Positions 8,659 through 18,800 of a stretch of DNA of 26,200 bases are shown one piece after another. Position 1 is the stretch's first letter. Every line of letters begins with the position of its first letter. The notes below the pieces were generated by a model, which ran no database searches, was not told the DNA's origin, and saw only the letters and a list, made by a program, of their open reading frames with translations. The position numbers and the translations under genes were made by a program. Source of the stretch: Physocladia obscura (taxonomy: Eukaryota > Chytridiomycota > Chytridiomycetes > Chytridiales > Chytriomycetaceae); assembly GCA_027596945.1 (NCBI GenBank), contig JADGJH010000185.1, forward strand, positions 1-26,200, written 5' to 3'.

Positions 8659-11270
8659 TCAAACCTTAAAAACGGGTAGGAAGCAAATATTATTTACCTT
8701 TGACGCTTTCGCCATAGTCACAGACGCCTTTGAAATGGGATCCGTCATATAAAAGTCTCTAATAGGCAAACTAAAGGGAGTCCTTGATAACTGCGAGGAT
8801 GACGCGTTTTTCAACTGCTGCACCGCGACGTTATAAAACTCTGATCCTTCAACGTCGTCGTAGCTGACGAGCGATGGAGCGATGTCGTTGAAGCGCAAAC
8901 GCACTTCCAATGTTTCTTCGTACGGGAGGTCGACGCCGCTAACTTCAGCAAGGGCACGCAGAATCTTCCAGTCTTCGCGTGCTTGTCCAGGCGGTGGGAC
9001 TGCTGCACGAGTAATCTTTTTTTATTTTTCGTTTTTCGTTTCTTTAATATCAAATAATTAGAAAAATAGAAAAGAAACCTGAGTCCGGCCTTCAGTGTTG
9101 ACAAAAGTAGCAGACTTTTCAGTGTATGCGGAACCAGGGAGAATAACATCCGCGAGATGTGCTCCTCGGTCACCGTGGTGGCCTTGGTAGACAACAAATG
9201 CGTCGGCTGGAATTTCGTTTTCGTCAAAGCTATCCGCGTTCAGAAGGTAAATGAATTTAGGATTTGCGGTTGGAGAGATAGAGCTTGATGAAAACCCTAA
9301 GTCCAGTGCAGCAGTCCATGAAGCAGCCTAAATTCAGCATAAAAGATCCACATCAAATGAAAATAAAAAATAAATTTGATTTTGTTCAATACCCGCTGCA
9401 AAAAAGCATATGGTTTCCATTCAGGGGAGGAATTGGACTTCAATTTTTCGGACAAAATTGCAACATTGGCCAGAATCGATGAAGAGTCTTCTCGTTCCAA
9501 AATATTGCTTCCGACAATAATAAGTGGCTTCTTCGCTGAAGAGAGCTTTTTAGCAAATGCAGAAGAACCGTTCACCAAATCCGCAAGACTTGATGGGTCG
9601 GTTCCAACGTGTTCGTATTCGTAGTTAAGAGCAGCCGGTATTTCTCCAATTAAGCCAACGTCCAGACCATTCAAATACGCTTTACGGATTCGAGTGTTGA
9701 GGATTGCAGCTTCGTGCCTTGGATTTGTGCCGACAAGGAGAATAACATCAGCTTCTTCAACACCATTCAATGTCGAGTTTACAATATAACTGGAGCGGAA
9801 ATCAGTCAAACCAGCTGGAGTGGACTCCAAATGCTTTGAATCAAGTCGAATGTTTTCCGATCCAAGAGAGTTGAAAAGGTCCTTAAGAACTACCAAGCTC
9901 TCAGCGTCAGCCAATTGTCCTGCCATTGCAACAATTTCATCGCCTTTAATACCTTTCAAAGCAACCGAAACGGTACCAAGGGCTTCTTGCCACGAAGTTT
10001 CAACAAATTGGCCATTCTTGCGAACAAGTGGAGTGGTTAATCTCTGTCTCTTCAATCCATCACAAGCCCATCTTGTCTTATCTGAGATCCATTCAGAATT
10101 AATGTCGTCATTCAGTCTTGGAACAACGCGTAAAACTTCCAAGCCCTTCGAATCAATACGAATATTGGAACCAATAGCGTCCAGAACGTCAATACTCTCT
10201 GTCTTTTTCAGTTCCCACGGTCTCGCATTGAACGCATACGGTTTGTTCGTAAGTGCGCCAACAGGACATAAATCTATAACATTGCCCGACATTTCCGTGT
10301 TGAGGGCTTTTTCGACATAAGTACCAATCTGCATATCATTTCCTCTGCCGCTAGTGCCAAGTTCGACAGCGCCAGCGACTTCATTGGCAAATCGTACGCA
10401 GCGCGTGCATTGAATACAACGCGTCATGACCGTCTTTACAAGGGGACCAAAATTTTTGTCTTCAACGGCACGTTTTTCGTCGCAGGTTTTGAGACGGGAG
10501 CGGTCGCTTCCGAAACGGATGCTTTGGTCCTGAAGATCACATTCACCGCCCTGGTCGCAAATGGGGCAGTCAAGGGGGTGGTTGGCGAGGAGGAACTCCA
10601 TAACACCCTCTAAAAATGGAACGATTAATAATGCGGTATTTAAATACAACAGAATAATTAAGTCGAAAAAAAGAACCAAACCTCTGGCTTTCTTAACAAG
10701 CGGCGTGTTTGTCTTTATTTTCATGCCCGGCATAACGGGCATGGCGCAGGACGCAATTGGCTTTGGAGATTTTTCCATTTCAACCAGACACATTCTACAG
10801 TTTCCAGCAACTGCAAGCCGCTCGTGGTCTGTTTGGGTGGGGACAAAGTAATGAGCATCAACGGAAAGTACGAATAGGGGAATGAAAAGAACGCACAGCA
10901 GAAACGCGGAATGTCAACGCCAGCAGCTTCGCAGGCCTGGATGACAGCCGAACCTGCCTCGATCTGCACACTTTTACCGTCGATAAATACTTCGACTGGC
11001 GCGCGCACCTGACGTGAGGTGCTGAACCCGCGGCGCGGTTTGTTGCCTGTTTGTTTATTGACAACGATTGTCAATTAGTTGATCTTCATCCAATGCCATC
11101 GTTTTATTATCCGTTATTCGGCTTCCGCTTGATAGTTTATCTGGCTATCTTTTTATCTCTCTCTCTCTCTTTCTCTCTCTGTCTATCCTTGCCACGTTTC
11201 GTTTCCCACCTGTCACGGTTTTTGCGAGTAAAAGTGGCTGTCGCGCAAACAAGTACTGGACTCGCAACAT
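8659..11270 (-). CDS. NDUFS1: NADH:ubiquinone oxidoreductase 75-kDa subunit, mitochondrial complex I, six exons
   Basis: Exons (minus): 11210-11270, 10897-11046, 10682-10828, 9393-10609, 9079-9327, 8659-9015. The join gives 726 aa, the family length. The ATG lies in a 61-bp first exon encoding an Arg-rich, acid-free mitochondrial presequence ([17 protein letters not shown]), separated by a 163-bp intron; exon 2 itself has no ATG. The protein is the entry arm of complex I in the mitochondrial inner membrane and carries three iron-sulfur clusters. All ligands are seen: N1b Cys70, 81, 84, 98 (C-x10-C-x2-C-x13-C); N5 His130, Cys134, 137, 143; N4 Cys184, 187, 190, 234 (C-x2-C-x2-C-x43-C). A degenerate molybdopterin-oxidoreductase-like C-terminal half follows ([59 protein letters not shown]). 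A possible extra 33-nt intron (8665-8697) near the end leaves frame and stop unchanged. Gene intact. Confidence 0.97.
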
Positions 11271-11620
11271 GTAGCTTGATTTTTAAGTAAAAGAAAAAAA
11301 GGAAAGGAATACAAATTGTGTGACCAAGAAGATTCTGTAAGAACTAGAGAGTTCGACAAAAGCGATACACGTTTTATCTTCTCAGACTTATATCTTGCTT
11401 GTTTTTCCTAAAATTACAAGAGGGTTTTCGACGGAGAAAATATATTCAACCAAAAAAACTTTAATTTTATACTGCAACTCTACAGAAACCAGACTTTATC
11501 GACCGTGACGACCCGTTTACATACTGCTATCTATAAAAATTGAAAAAAATGATACTGTGATATGATTGTCAAATATATTACACTTGCATAAATGTGCCAC
11601 ACTACACTATATTGTCAATT
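11271..11620. other. NDUFS1 upstream region up to the transposon
   Basis: This 350-bp AT-rich stretch runs from the NDUFS1 start codon to the left end of the Harbinger element and should hold the NDUFS1 promoter. No coding sequence is seen. A (CT)n run lies at about 11156-11180, inside the first NDUFS1 intron. The element is inserted only about 350 bp upstream of the NDUFS1 start codon, so it may affect regulation, but nothing in the sequence shows that it does. Confidence 0.5.
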
Positions 11621-11693
11621 GGAAGACTTCCAAAACCGGGACAAATGAAAAAGACAAAATGTATTTGTCCCAGCGGGACAGGCAGTTTGTCCC
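11621..11693 (+). repeat. Left terminal inverted repeat of the Harbinger element
   Basis: Pairs with 14035-14107 in inverted orientation with five mismatches. It begins with a near-perfect palindrome (GGAAGACTTCC) and contains GGGACAAAT (11638-11646) facing ATTTGTCCC (11663-11671), and GGGACA (11675-11680) facing TGTCCC (11688-11693). The repeat can therefore form hairpins of its own. A further TTTGTCCC lies just inside, at 11699-11706. Confidence 0.93.
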
Positions 11694-11766
11694 AGAACTT
11701 TGTCCCGATGGTGTTTCCAAAAATAAACCAAATCATTTGTTCCAAAAAAGACAAACAAAACAAAAA

Positions 11767-12909
11767 ATGAACATTGCTGAGCTTGAAACAAATGCAAGCC
11801 CAACATTACTGCCTTGCATTGTCTGCATCATTATTAAGGGCAAAAAATCAGCTTCAATTACAAAATCAATTGATGAATGCGAATCTGGGAAATCCAAACA
11901 ATTGCTTTTGGCAGCAACTACTCAGCAGTTACAACAAAAATCCAGGAGGCTTTATCAATTTTGTCTCTGTTGATATGCATACGTTTCTGGAACTACTTAA
12001 TGGATTCTCAAAATACTATATTGTCAAGAGTGGTGGGCGCCAAAACAGACAACCACCAAAAGTAACATCAAAGATCACGGTGCTTGGGTTGCTGCTCCAC
12101 TATTACTGTGGAACTATGGAAAACAAGAAATTATGTGAGATGTTTGGTATCCCTGCTACTTTGTCTCGTTTATTATCAAATGCAGAATCAGTGCTTCTAG
12201 TATTGCTCAGGAATATCAAAGATGCTCAAATTGTATGGCCAACTTACCAGCAACAAGTTCTATGGGCTGAACGAGTCAAATTACAAGAGCCATTTGTTGA
12301 GGACAAGTTTGGTTTTATTGACAGAAAAAACTACCAAGTGCAAGTGACATCTTTCGCAAACAAGCAAAATGCTATGTATGATGGTTGGCTACATTGCGTG
12401 TATGTTACTGGAGTGCTCTGTTTTGGTGTTGATGGTAAGCTGATAACATATTCTATTTTATTCAACACACACAAACAAACAGGAACAATTATATGAATGA
12501 AACACAACTGCTCCGGCTCTTGAAATGACGGCAAAACAAGCTGCGCCTTTTGTGAAAAGCTACTGGACAAAGAATTCAATTTGAAATAGTACAGAGTCTG
12601 TGTTGATTTAGCCTTTCCAGTCAATAACAAAATGTTCAACAAGATTGTAACGCCTCTCAAAGACAGAGATTTGGATCAAGCACCAGCAAATATTTGGCGT
12701 AATTTACAAGCAGTAAGTAATGCAATTACTTCAATTTGTCAAGCAGCCAAATGGGAAATGGGAGTGGTCAAAAAGGTTTAATGCCTCTTCTGTACAATCA
12801 AAAACTCTAGGCTATTAGATTAGAAGTTATTCACAGGCTTTATAATTTAAAAATAAGAAGCACAGGTATTTCTCAAATAAGAACTGTGTTTTTTGAAGAT
12901 AATCAATAA
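11767..12909 (+). pseudogene. Harbinger-type DDE transposase, decayed
   Basis: The longest readable part runs to 12434: FLELLNGFSKYYIVKSGG, LLLHYYCGTMENKKLCEMFG, KFGFIDRKNYQVQ (first catalytic Asp, codon 12320-12322), then QNAMYDGWLHCVYVTG and CFGVD. A 48-bp intron (12435-12482) restores frame. Beyond it the family motifs read MKHNCSGS-stop-NDGKTS and VCVDLAFPVNNKMF, with the second Asp at 12605-12607. Lesions: TGA at 12494 and 12521, both where the family has Trp; TAG at 12587; a frameshift near 12776-12780; and TAG near 12814. The remainder, VIHRLYNLKIRSTGISQIRTVF, reads in another frame to a stop at 12907-12909. The third catalytic acid appears changed to Lys (AAKWEMG, family AAEWGMG). Upstream of about 11950 the frame is unclear. 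Family comparisons are from memory. Confidence 0.88.
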
Positions 12910-13958
12910 ATATTTTTACAAAAAATTCAATCTTTCTTACTACCAGTGTTTCCTTTTTTAACAATAGCTCCAGTTGCATCATCTCAATTTTGCGCTCTTC
13001 CCTGTGCTCTTCTGCTTCCATCTTGAATCTTTTCATCTCCATCCTTTGCTGTGCTTCTCGTTCTTCCCGTTCTTCTTGTCTTTTTTCCCTTTCATCTTTT
13101 GCATTCTTTTCGTTTTGGACAAGAAACATGCCCAGTAATTGTGTCAAATTTTTTGAATCATCCTTTATTCTAAGAAAATAAACAGCAATAACATGCACAG
13201 GCTACAGTAATAATAAAATAATGAACTTATGATAGAATTGAATTGTCAATAGCCTTCCTTTTTTTTGCCATTATACTCAAAGTTGACAACAATTCTGATG
13301 CACTCATTGGATCAGATGTGTGCCGCAAATTTGCAATGGCAATGGACTGAAGTTCCTTTACTGTGAGACCAACTCTGCTTGTTACAATAGGAGTGGAACT
13401 AGAAATATTGTTTGAGTGGTAAAGACATAAAGAAAAACAGTACCTGATTTTTAAAAGCTCATGTGATGCAGGTTGTTTGCTAGTGACAGTTACTTGTGAA
13501 CCTGGGATGTTGTTGTCACTGTCAGGATCAGCTTCATTATTTGATTGCACTTTGTCAATTTCATTGTCAAGGTCTTGCTGCGTCAAGTTCAGCAAATTGG
13601 CCAACACTGCATCCTGCTGAATACCACTGTTGTCATTAATTGCATCTGGACCATTATTATTGTTGTCTTCCAGCACAATAGTGTTGTTTTTTCATCAATT
13701 TGACAAGCAATTTGTTTTGCGCGAACAACTTGCAGGGGGGCAGGTAGGATCTTTTGCATCTTGATTGTAGTCCAGTGCCGTATACTGCGTGATGATGACA
13801 TCCCATTCATTTGACCCAGACAGAAGGAAGTCTTCAACAATATCCAGTAAATTTTTGATTTTGTGTGGCAGCCAATTATTCCCATGCGGTTTGATTGCTG
13901 TTGCTGCTGCTGGTGTTTTGGGTGCTTTTTTGGTGCTCTGAGTTGGCCGTTTGTTCAT
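12827..13958 (-). pseudogene. Harbinger Myb/SANT-like DNA-binding protein, decayed
   Basis: It starts at ATG 13958 (MNKRPTQSTKKAPKTP) and runs into a SANT/Myb-like segment (NNWLPHKIKNLLDIVEDFLL..EWDVI) and DAKDPTCPP. A one-base change in a run of six C breaks the frame; the next frame continues VVRAKQIACQIDEKT. A second one-base shift follows, and the third frame runs LEDNNNNGPDA to ELLKI. A 45-bp intron (13399-13443) joins ELLKIS to STPIVTSRVGLTVKEL. The last part, ending with a Glu/Arg-rich coiled coil (REKRQEEREEREAQQRMEMK, 12900-13190), is separated by a stop and lacks a clear donor. This partner protein normally binds the transposon ends and helps bring in the transposase. The order and the long coiled-coil tail match the family; the reading is by eye. 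Confidence 0.85.
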
Positions 13959-14034
13959 TTTTGTGTTTTGGCTTTTTTGGGATAAAAATTCATTTTTGTC
14001 AAGACCATTTTTTCATCTTTACAAAAATGTCCCA

Positions 14035-14107
14035 GGGACAAACTGCCTGTCCCGCCAGGACAAAGACATTTTGTCTTTTTCATTTATCCCAGTTTTGGAA
14101 GTCTTCC
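14035..14107 (-). repeat. Right terminal inverted repeat of the Harbinger element
   Basis: Inverted partner of 11621-11693. Mismatches: two single C/T changes near the outer part, one A/C change, and one adjacent pair. GGGACAAA at 14035-14042 and TGTCCC at 14028-14033 lie at its inner edge. The flank at 14108-14110 is ATT, as at the left end. Confidence 0.93.
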
Positions 14108-15787
14108 ATTGCAAAACAAAAAAATCAATGGTGCAGCCATGCAACACTACAAAACTGAAATGACACCATCCATTGCAGACACCAACAAAACCACAATTAG
14201 AACAAATCAGAATCAATTTCTAATAAATTTCTCCTTCATGCGTGAACACTGAAAATAATCCCAATATACTAATTACAAATGGATTAAATCAAGGAAACAA
14301 AAGGCCTTCAAAGTTACAGCTTCCATTGAAGGGAAATCTTTAAAGGGTCATCTCTCCACACAAACTATCAAATGCAAAAGAATGAAAGGCAGCCACACGA
14401 AAAATATTGCATCCCATGAAAAAGAAAATGCACTTTTGAGGGACGAAAATTTTAATTTGGAGCTTATTTGATCTTTGAAGTGCGAAAATCGGCAATTCGC
14501 TAATGATTTGAAAATATTCATGGAAAAGTGAGCAACACACCATTAGGAGGTAGCAAATAATATTACAAAAGTTGCAAACATGAATCTGCATAGGTCAAAT
14601 TGTCCATAAATCTTGTAAGACAATTATATTCAACAATTTAGTGGTGCTGCTTGTGAATTTCAGTGTTTTGTCAGCCCACTTACCAAAAGAATCTGGTTCT
14701 AAAAGTTTGTCCAAAGCCAAAGCATTTGACAAGTTGCCAGCATCAACAACCTTAGATTTAAGCAAGTCAAATAAATGTGCAGATGTGCATGCCAGAGCAA
14801 ACCGCTACTTTTCACTGTAGTAGTATGATCTCTTGAATTAAAATATGCTTATCATGCTATTCACATTAAATCAACTGAATGAAATCCTGATGGCTGGTTC
14901 AAAAATTTTATACTGATACTGAAATTGAATTTCTCAAAAAAAAACCATAATGCCCATCAAAATACCCTTCCATGTCCCACACTGCCGTTATCCTCATTAA
15001 GCCATGCTTTTCACTTGTTCTGCAGCTCACTGCAATACATTTTTGCATTTTGTGCCTGGCTTTTGTGTACAACATCATTTATTGTACACTGTAAATTTAT
15101 ATTATTTGTTGTGCATTTCTTCTACCAACGTCACTCCTACTTGCTTCTCCATTCTTTTTCTTGCTGCACCTATGATATTCTCGTTGTGCTAGTATAACAA
15201 TGCAAGTGTAAATCTTTACTCATACCAGGCTCTTTTTCCACCCATGCTGCATTGAACTCACTTGCAATAATGCCTGCCCTGCCATACTGCTTTCTTTTCA
15301 CCATACTGCTTTCAACTCCTGCATTGATTTTTTTCTCACTGTGCCTTGCTCTTCTGTTCACTGTCTCACCTGTTTATCACTCCAAATAAACTCTGTAAAT
15401 GATATTTATTTAGTCTATATATTTACTCAACATATGTTTGAATTCCTGTCAATCATAAAAAAAAGATCTTGTACACTGAGTTATATATGTAGCTGTGATA
15501 TGTGCGACAAGTATAAGATGGGAATTTCCAGGGTGAGTAAAAGATCCATGCAATGAGTAGAAAATTTATATAGTGAGTAGAAAGGCAGCAACGCCAACAT
15601 GGTAAATAGAAAAACAGCACAGGGAGTGAAACAAGTAAACGAAACCATAAAGCAAGAAGAATAGAATAAATTATTCATTTTAGGGCATCATTTTATTTGT
15701 ATTCTGGTCAAATATCCAGTTTCGGAAGTCTCTTCATTTGAACGAAAAAAAGGAAACAAAAACTTTTGTGTGAAATCAACATGATTG
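14108..15787. other. CpG-poor repeat-like region between transposon and assembly gap
   Basis: About 1.7 kb with no supported gene. CpG is scarce but not absent, and all six frames are full of stops. Pyrimidine-rich degenerate repeats fill 15000-15380. At 15716-15742 the string CCAGTTTCGGAAGTCTCTTC resembles the right end of the Harbinger element (CCAGTTTTGGAAGTCTTCC), so an older related element may end here. Most of this stretch is probably transposon debris, but no coding motif could be read. Confidence 0.5.
15533..15640 (+). repeat. Degenerate ~20-bp minisatellite
   Basis: Units beginning RTGAGTARAA start at 15533, 15553 and 15573, exactly 20 bp apart. Looser copies follow (GGTAAATAGAAAAACAGCAC at 15601, GGGAGTGAAACAAGT at 15622). 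The reverse complement of the core, TTTACTCA, occurs upstream at 15215 and 15422, so the family is present in both orientations. Confidence 0.6.
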
Positions 15788-15797
15788 NNNNNNNNNN
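15788..15797. other. Assembly gap (10 N)
   Basis: Ten consecutive N flanked by an A/T homopolymer-rich sequence. Ten is a conventional placeholder length, so the true distance is unknown. Statements about linkage across this point, including distance from the Harbinger element to the genes on the right, are provisional. Confidence 0.99.
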
Positions 15798-15880
15798 TTT
15801 TTTTTTAAATAAAAATTTTTTAAAAAAAAAAAAAAAAAACGCAAAAAAAATTACTTAAAATCTCCCTCCCTTTTTTTCTT

Positions 15881-18800
15881 TCAAATAAACCCACCACCCG
15901 CTGTTGCTGCAGGAGCAACAACAGTATTCTTCGTATCACCCCCAAATAACCCCAACACATCATCCTGCTGTCCCTGCCCACGTGAATCCATCGGCCCCAT
16001 GCCAATTCCCAGTGGAAATAACGCACGCCCCATATCAATCGGTGGTGGCAGCATTCCGCCGTAAAAATTCGGCGGCGGCCCCCCCATCATTCCCGGCGGT
16101 GGTGGTCCCATCATTCCCGGCGGCGGCAGCGGGATTCCACCATTCATAATCATAGGGTTGAATCCCGATGGCGGTGGTCGCATCATCATTGGGTTGAAAC
16201 TTGGTGGCGGCGGCGGACCCATCATGTTGTTATTGAATCCTGGTGGAAGTGCCATATTTCCGTTGATGAAACGCGGCGGTGGCGGTGGCATGTTGAAGTT
16301 CGGTGGCTGTTGCGGTTGCGGTTGCAGTTGAGGTTGGGGTTGAGGCTGTGGTTGTTGATGTTGTTGTAACTGAAAGCTCTGCTGCATTGGAAACATTTGT
16401 TGAGACTGAAGTCCACCAATCATAAAACTGGGTATGGGTCGTATAGACTGATGCGGTGGTGGTGGCGGCGGTTGCTGCTGCTGCTGCTGCTGCCGAAACA
16501 GTATTTGTTGCATTTCCTGCTGTTGCTCTTGGATTTGAAACTGTTGTGCTGCCTGCATCGCTGGTATTTGAGTCCGTATTTGCTGTTGCTGTTGTTGCTG
16601 CGGGTTTATAATCACTTGAGGCGACACTGGTGAGTCTCGGGCACTATTACTATTTGAATTGCGTATTTCTTCGCGCTGTTGATGCGAAAACGTTGTCGCT
16701 GCAGATAATTGTTGTTGCTGATGACCACCAGGAATTTGCAAGCTCATATGGTGGTGATGCGACAGGTATCGTTGCTGCGATTGGTGTTGTTGCGAATGCT
16801 GCTGCTGCTGTTGTTGCTTTATGAAGTAGTTAGATCATACATATTTTGCGTAACTGGTTTATTACAAATATAAAAATAACACACTCACATTCCCGATCCC
16901 CGATCGTGCCAGCATTTCCAAAACACGATTCATTTCTCCACCAGCATCATCATTCTTTAATTCTTGCTGCTGCTGCCTCATGACACCACTAGCGCCATAA
17001 CCACTACCATACCCATTATTACTGTTATTGTTATTTGAACCACCAGCATTTATGTTTCGTGTTATACCCAATGCCTTCAAAACGTCTTCCTCAGACATGA
17101 CATTCTTTTGATGTTGCTGTTGTAGCAGTTGCTGTTGAGTTCCATGGTATGGCTGCTGCAGTTTTTCTGGCTGCTGAAACCGTTGATGTTGTTCATATTG
17201 CTGCTGCTGCTGATGCTGCTGCTGTTGCTGCTGCTGTTGATGCTGGTGCATTCTGTTAATTTTAATATTCCCACCCCCAGCCAACTGCTGCAAAATCAAT
17301 TGCGACATATCCGCACCACCACCGCCATTACCGCCACCAGGTCCTTTCCTCCTCCCTAACCCAGCAGCCAAATCAAAACTGATCGGTTTCTGGGAATATT
17401 GCTGTTGTTGGGTGACCGCGATTTGTCGAACAATGCCCTCGTCAGAAGGTCCCACACGTTCATTATGTAATGGTGAGTTTTGGCGCTGTTGTTGCTGCTC
17501 TTGCTTCATTTGCCGTATAAAATCATCCTCTGACAGCATTTGCGTTTGGTTTGGATTAGTTCGAGTGTTCTGCGGTTCCTGCTGTTGCTGTGTTACTGAT
17601 CTTTGCTGCTTCATTTGCTGGATGATTTCGTCTTCCAAGAACATGCCTCGCATTGGCGGCACATCACTTCGACCGTTTGATTGTTGCTGCTGGGGTGGCA
17701 TCTGCCCCAGAAGTCCCATCAAACTCATCCCGTTGCCAACTGGATGGCTCAAATTTTCTGTTATGAATCTGGATTTGGTATTCGTAGCATTTGAATTTTC
17801 TGTGTTTGGCTTTTTTTAATATTCACGTTTTGCAAACGCTCACAGTACCATTTGCAAGTTTTCATTGTTTTTTCTCGCTCGCTACACTTGATTTATTTTA
17901 TTTTTTCGAGTTTGACTCGCGATTTTTTCGTTTCGCTCGCAAAAAAAAATTGATCGAACCAGTAAACAAATCCACGAATCGCGAAGTAGTAGTAGCAGCA
18001 GTTGCACTCGTAAGTGCCGTCTGTTCAACAGCCCCAGCTGTCATCGGCATATTCGCAGATTTCGCAGAAACAGCAGCATGTACACTGAAAATCTCGTCGA
18101 CAATACTTTTTTTGTTTGTAACAGTCGGTGGTATAGCAATGTTCGTCTTCACCCCACTAGCAGAAACAGTGGTAGGTAAAACTCGCTCTGCCTCCTCTTC
18201 TTCAAACTCTCCACGCTCTTGCCGCTCTTTTTCCTTCATTTTTAGCCTGAATATTTGAAGCGGGTCGAGACCTTTATATCGTGGATCTACATTCGCACCG
18301 ACACCGACGGTTGAAGCCAGATCAAGTTGTGTTCGAATTTTGGTATTTGATTTTGCTGGTTCTGCGATTGTCGTTGCAGAACCAAACGCGACATATTGCT
18401 CAGAAACGGTATCGGCCGTAGTCGTATTATTTATTATTGGGGGGTGGTTCGTTTTGATATCAGACGAGGCGGAGGTGGTGGTGCTTTCATTATCAGCAAT
18501 CAGCGATTCGTCGTTTTCTAACTGCTGCTTCTGAGATTGTTGGCGTGTCTGTTTTTTTGAGTGTGGTTTTTCGACAAGATCGTCAACCATCCAAGCAGGT
18601 GGTAGTTGTGAATCGCTCCCCCGGCGATCCTTGTTGTATAACGGCGAAGGCTGGCGCTGATTGTAGGTGCTATTGTTATTGTTGTTCTGATCGACACGGC
18701 GCGGCGCGCGAATTGGGTCTTTGGGATCGCGTGGAGCTAAAGAAAAAAAAGGATGGGTCAAGAGGGAACAGGACTTGTTGAAGCAAACCTCGCCTATCTC

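Larger units (their letters stand above)
11621..14107. mobile_element. PIF/Harbinger DNA transposon, full-length but inactive
   Basis: A 2,487-bp element bounded by 73-bp terminal inverted repeats that match at 68 of 73 positions and begin GGAAGACTTCC. The flanking triplet ATT at 11618-11620 and 14108-14110 fits the 3-bp target duplication of this superfamily. Inside are the two genes expected of PIF/Harbinger elements: a DDE transposase (plus strand, from about 11767) and a Myb/SANT-like DNA-binding protein (minus strand, from 13958), tail to tail. Both are broken by stops or frameshifts, so the copy is dead unless helped in trans. It still contains many CpGs, unlike the fossil near the right end, so it is probably a younger insertion. 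Confidence 0.92.

Noticed and set aside
12494..12523. UGA read as tryptophan, suggested by two TGA codons at expected Trp positions of the transposase
   Set aside because: Intact host genes in the window use TGG for Trp (for example NDUFS1 and GH30), while the TULP and NDUFS1 frames end at TGA. The transposase also has TAG stops and frameshifts, so simple decay explains it.
16475..16493. CAG/CTG-type runs (also 16797-16815 and 17200-17238) as independent microsatellites or repeat array
   Set aside because: They are in-frame poly-Gln codons of the 4E-T-like gene, mixing CAA and CAG, and need no separate explanation.
17951..17960. GGTTCGATCA on the minus strand as a possible tRNA T-arm
   Set aside because: It is the 5' splice region of a 4E-T-like intron; no acceptor stem or anticodon arm can be folded around it. 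No tRNA was found elsewhere.
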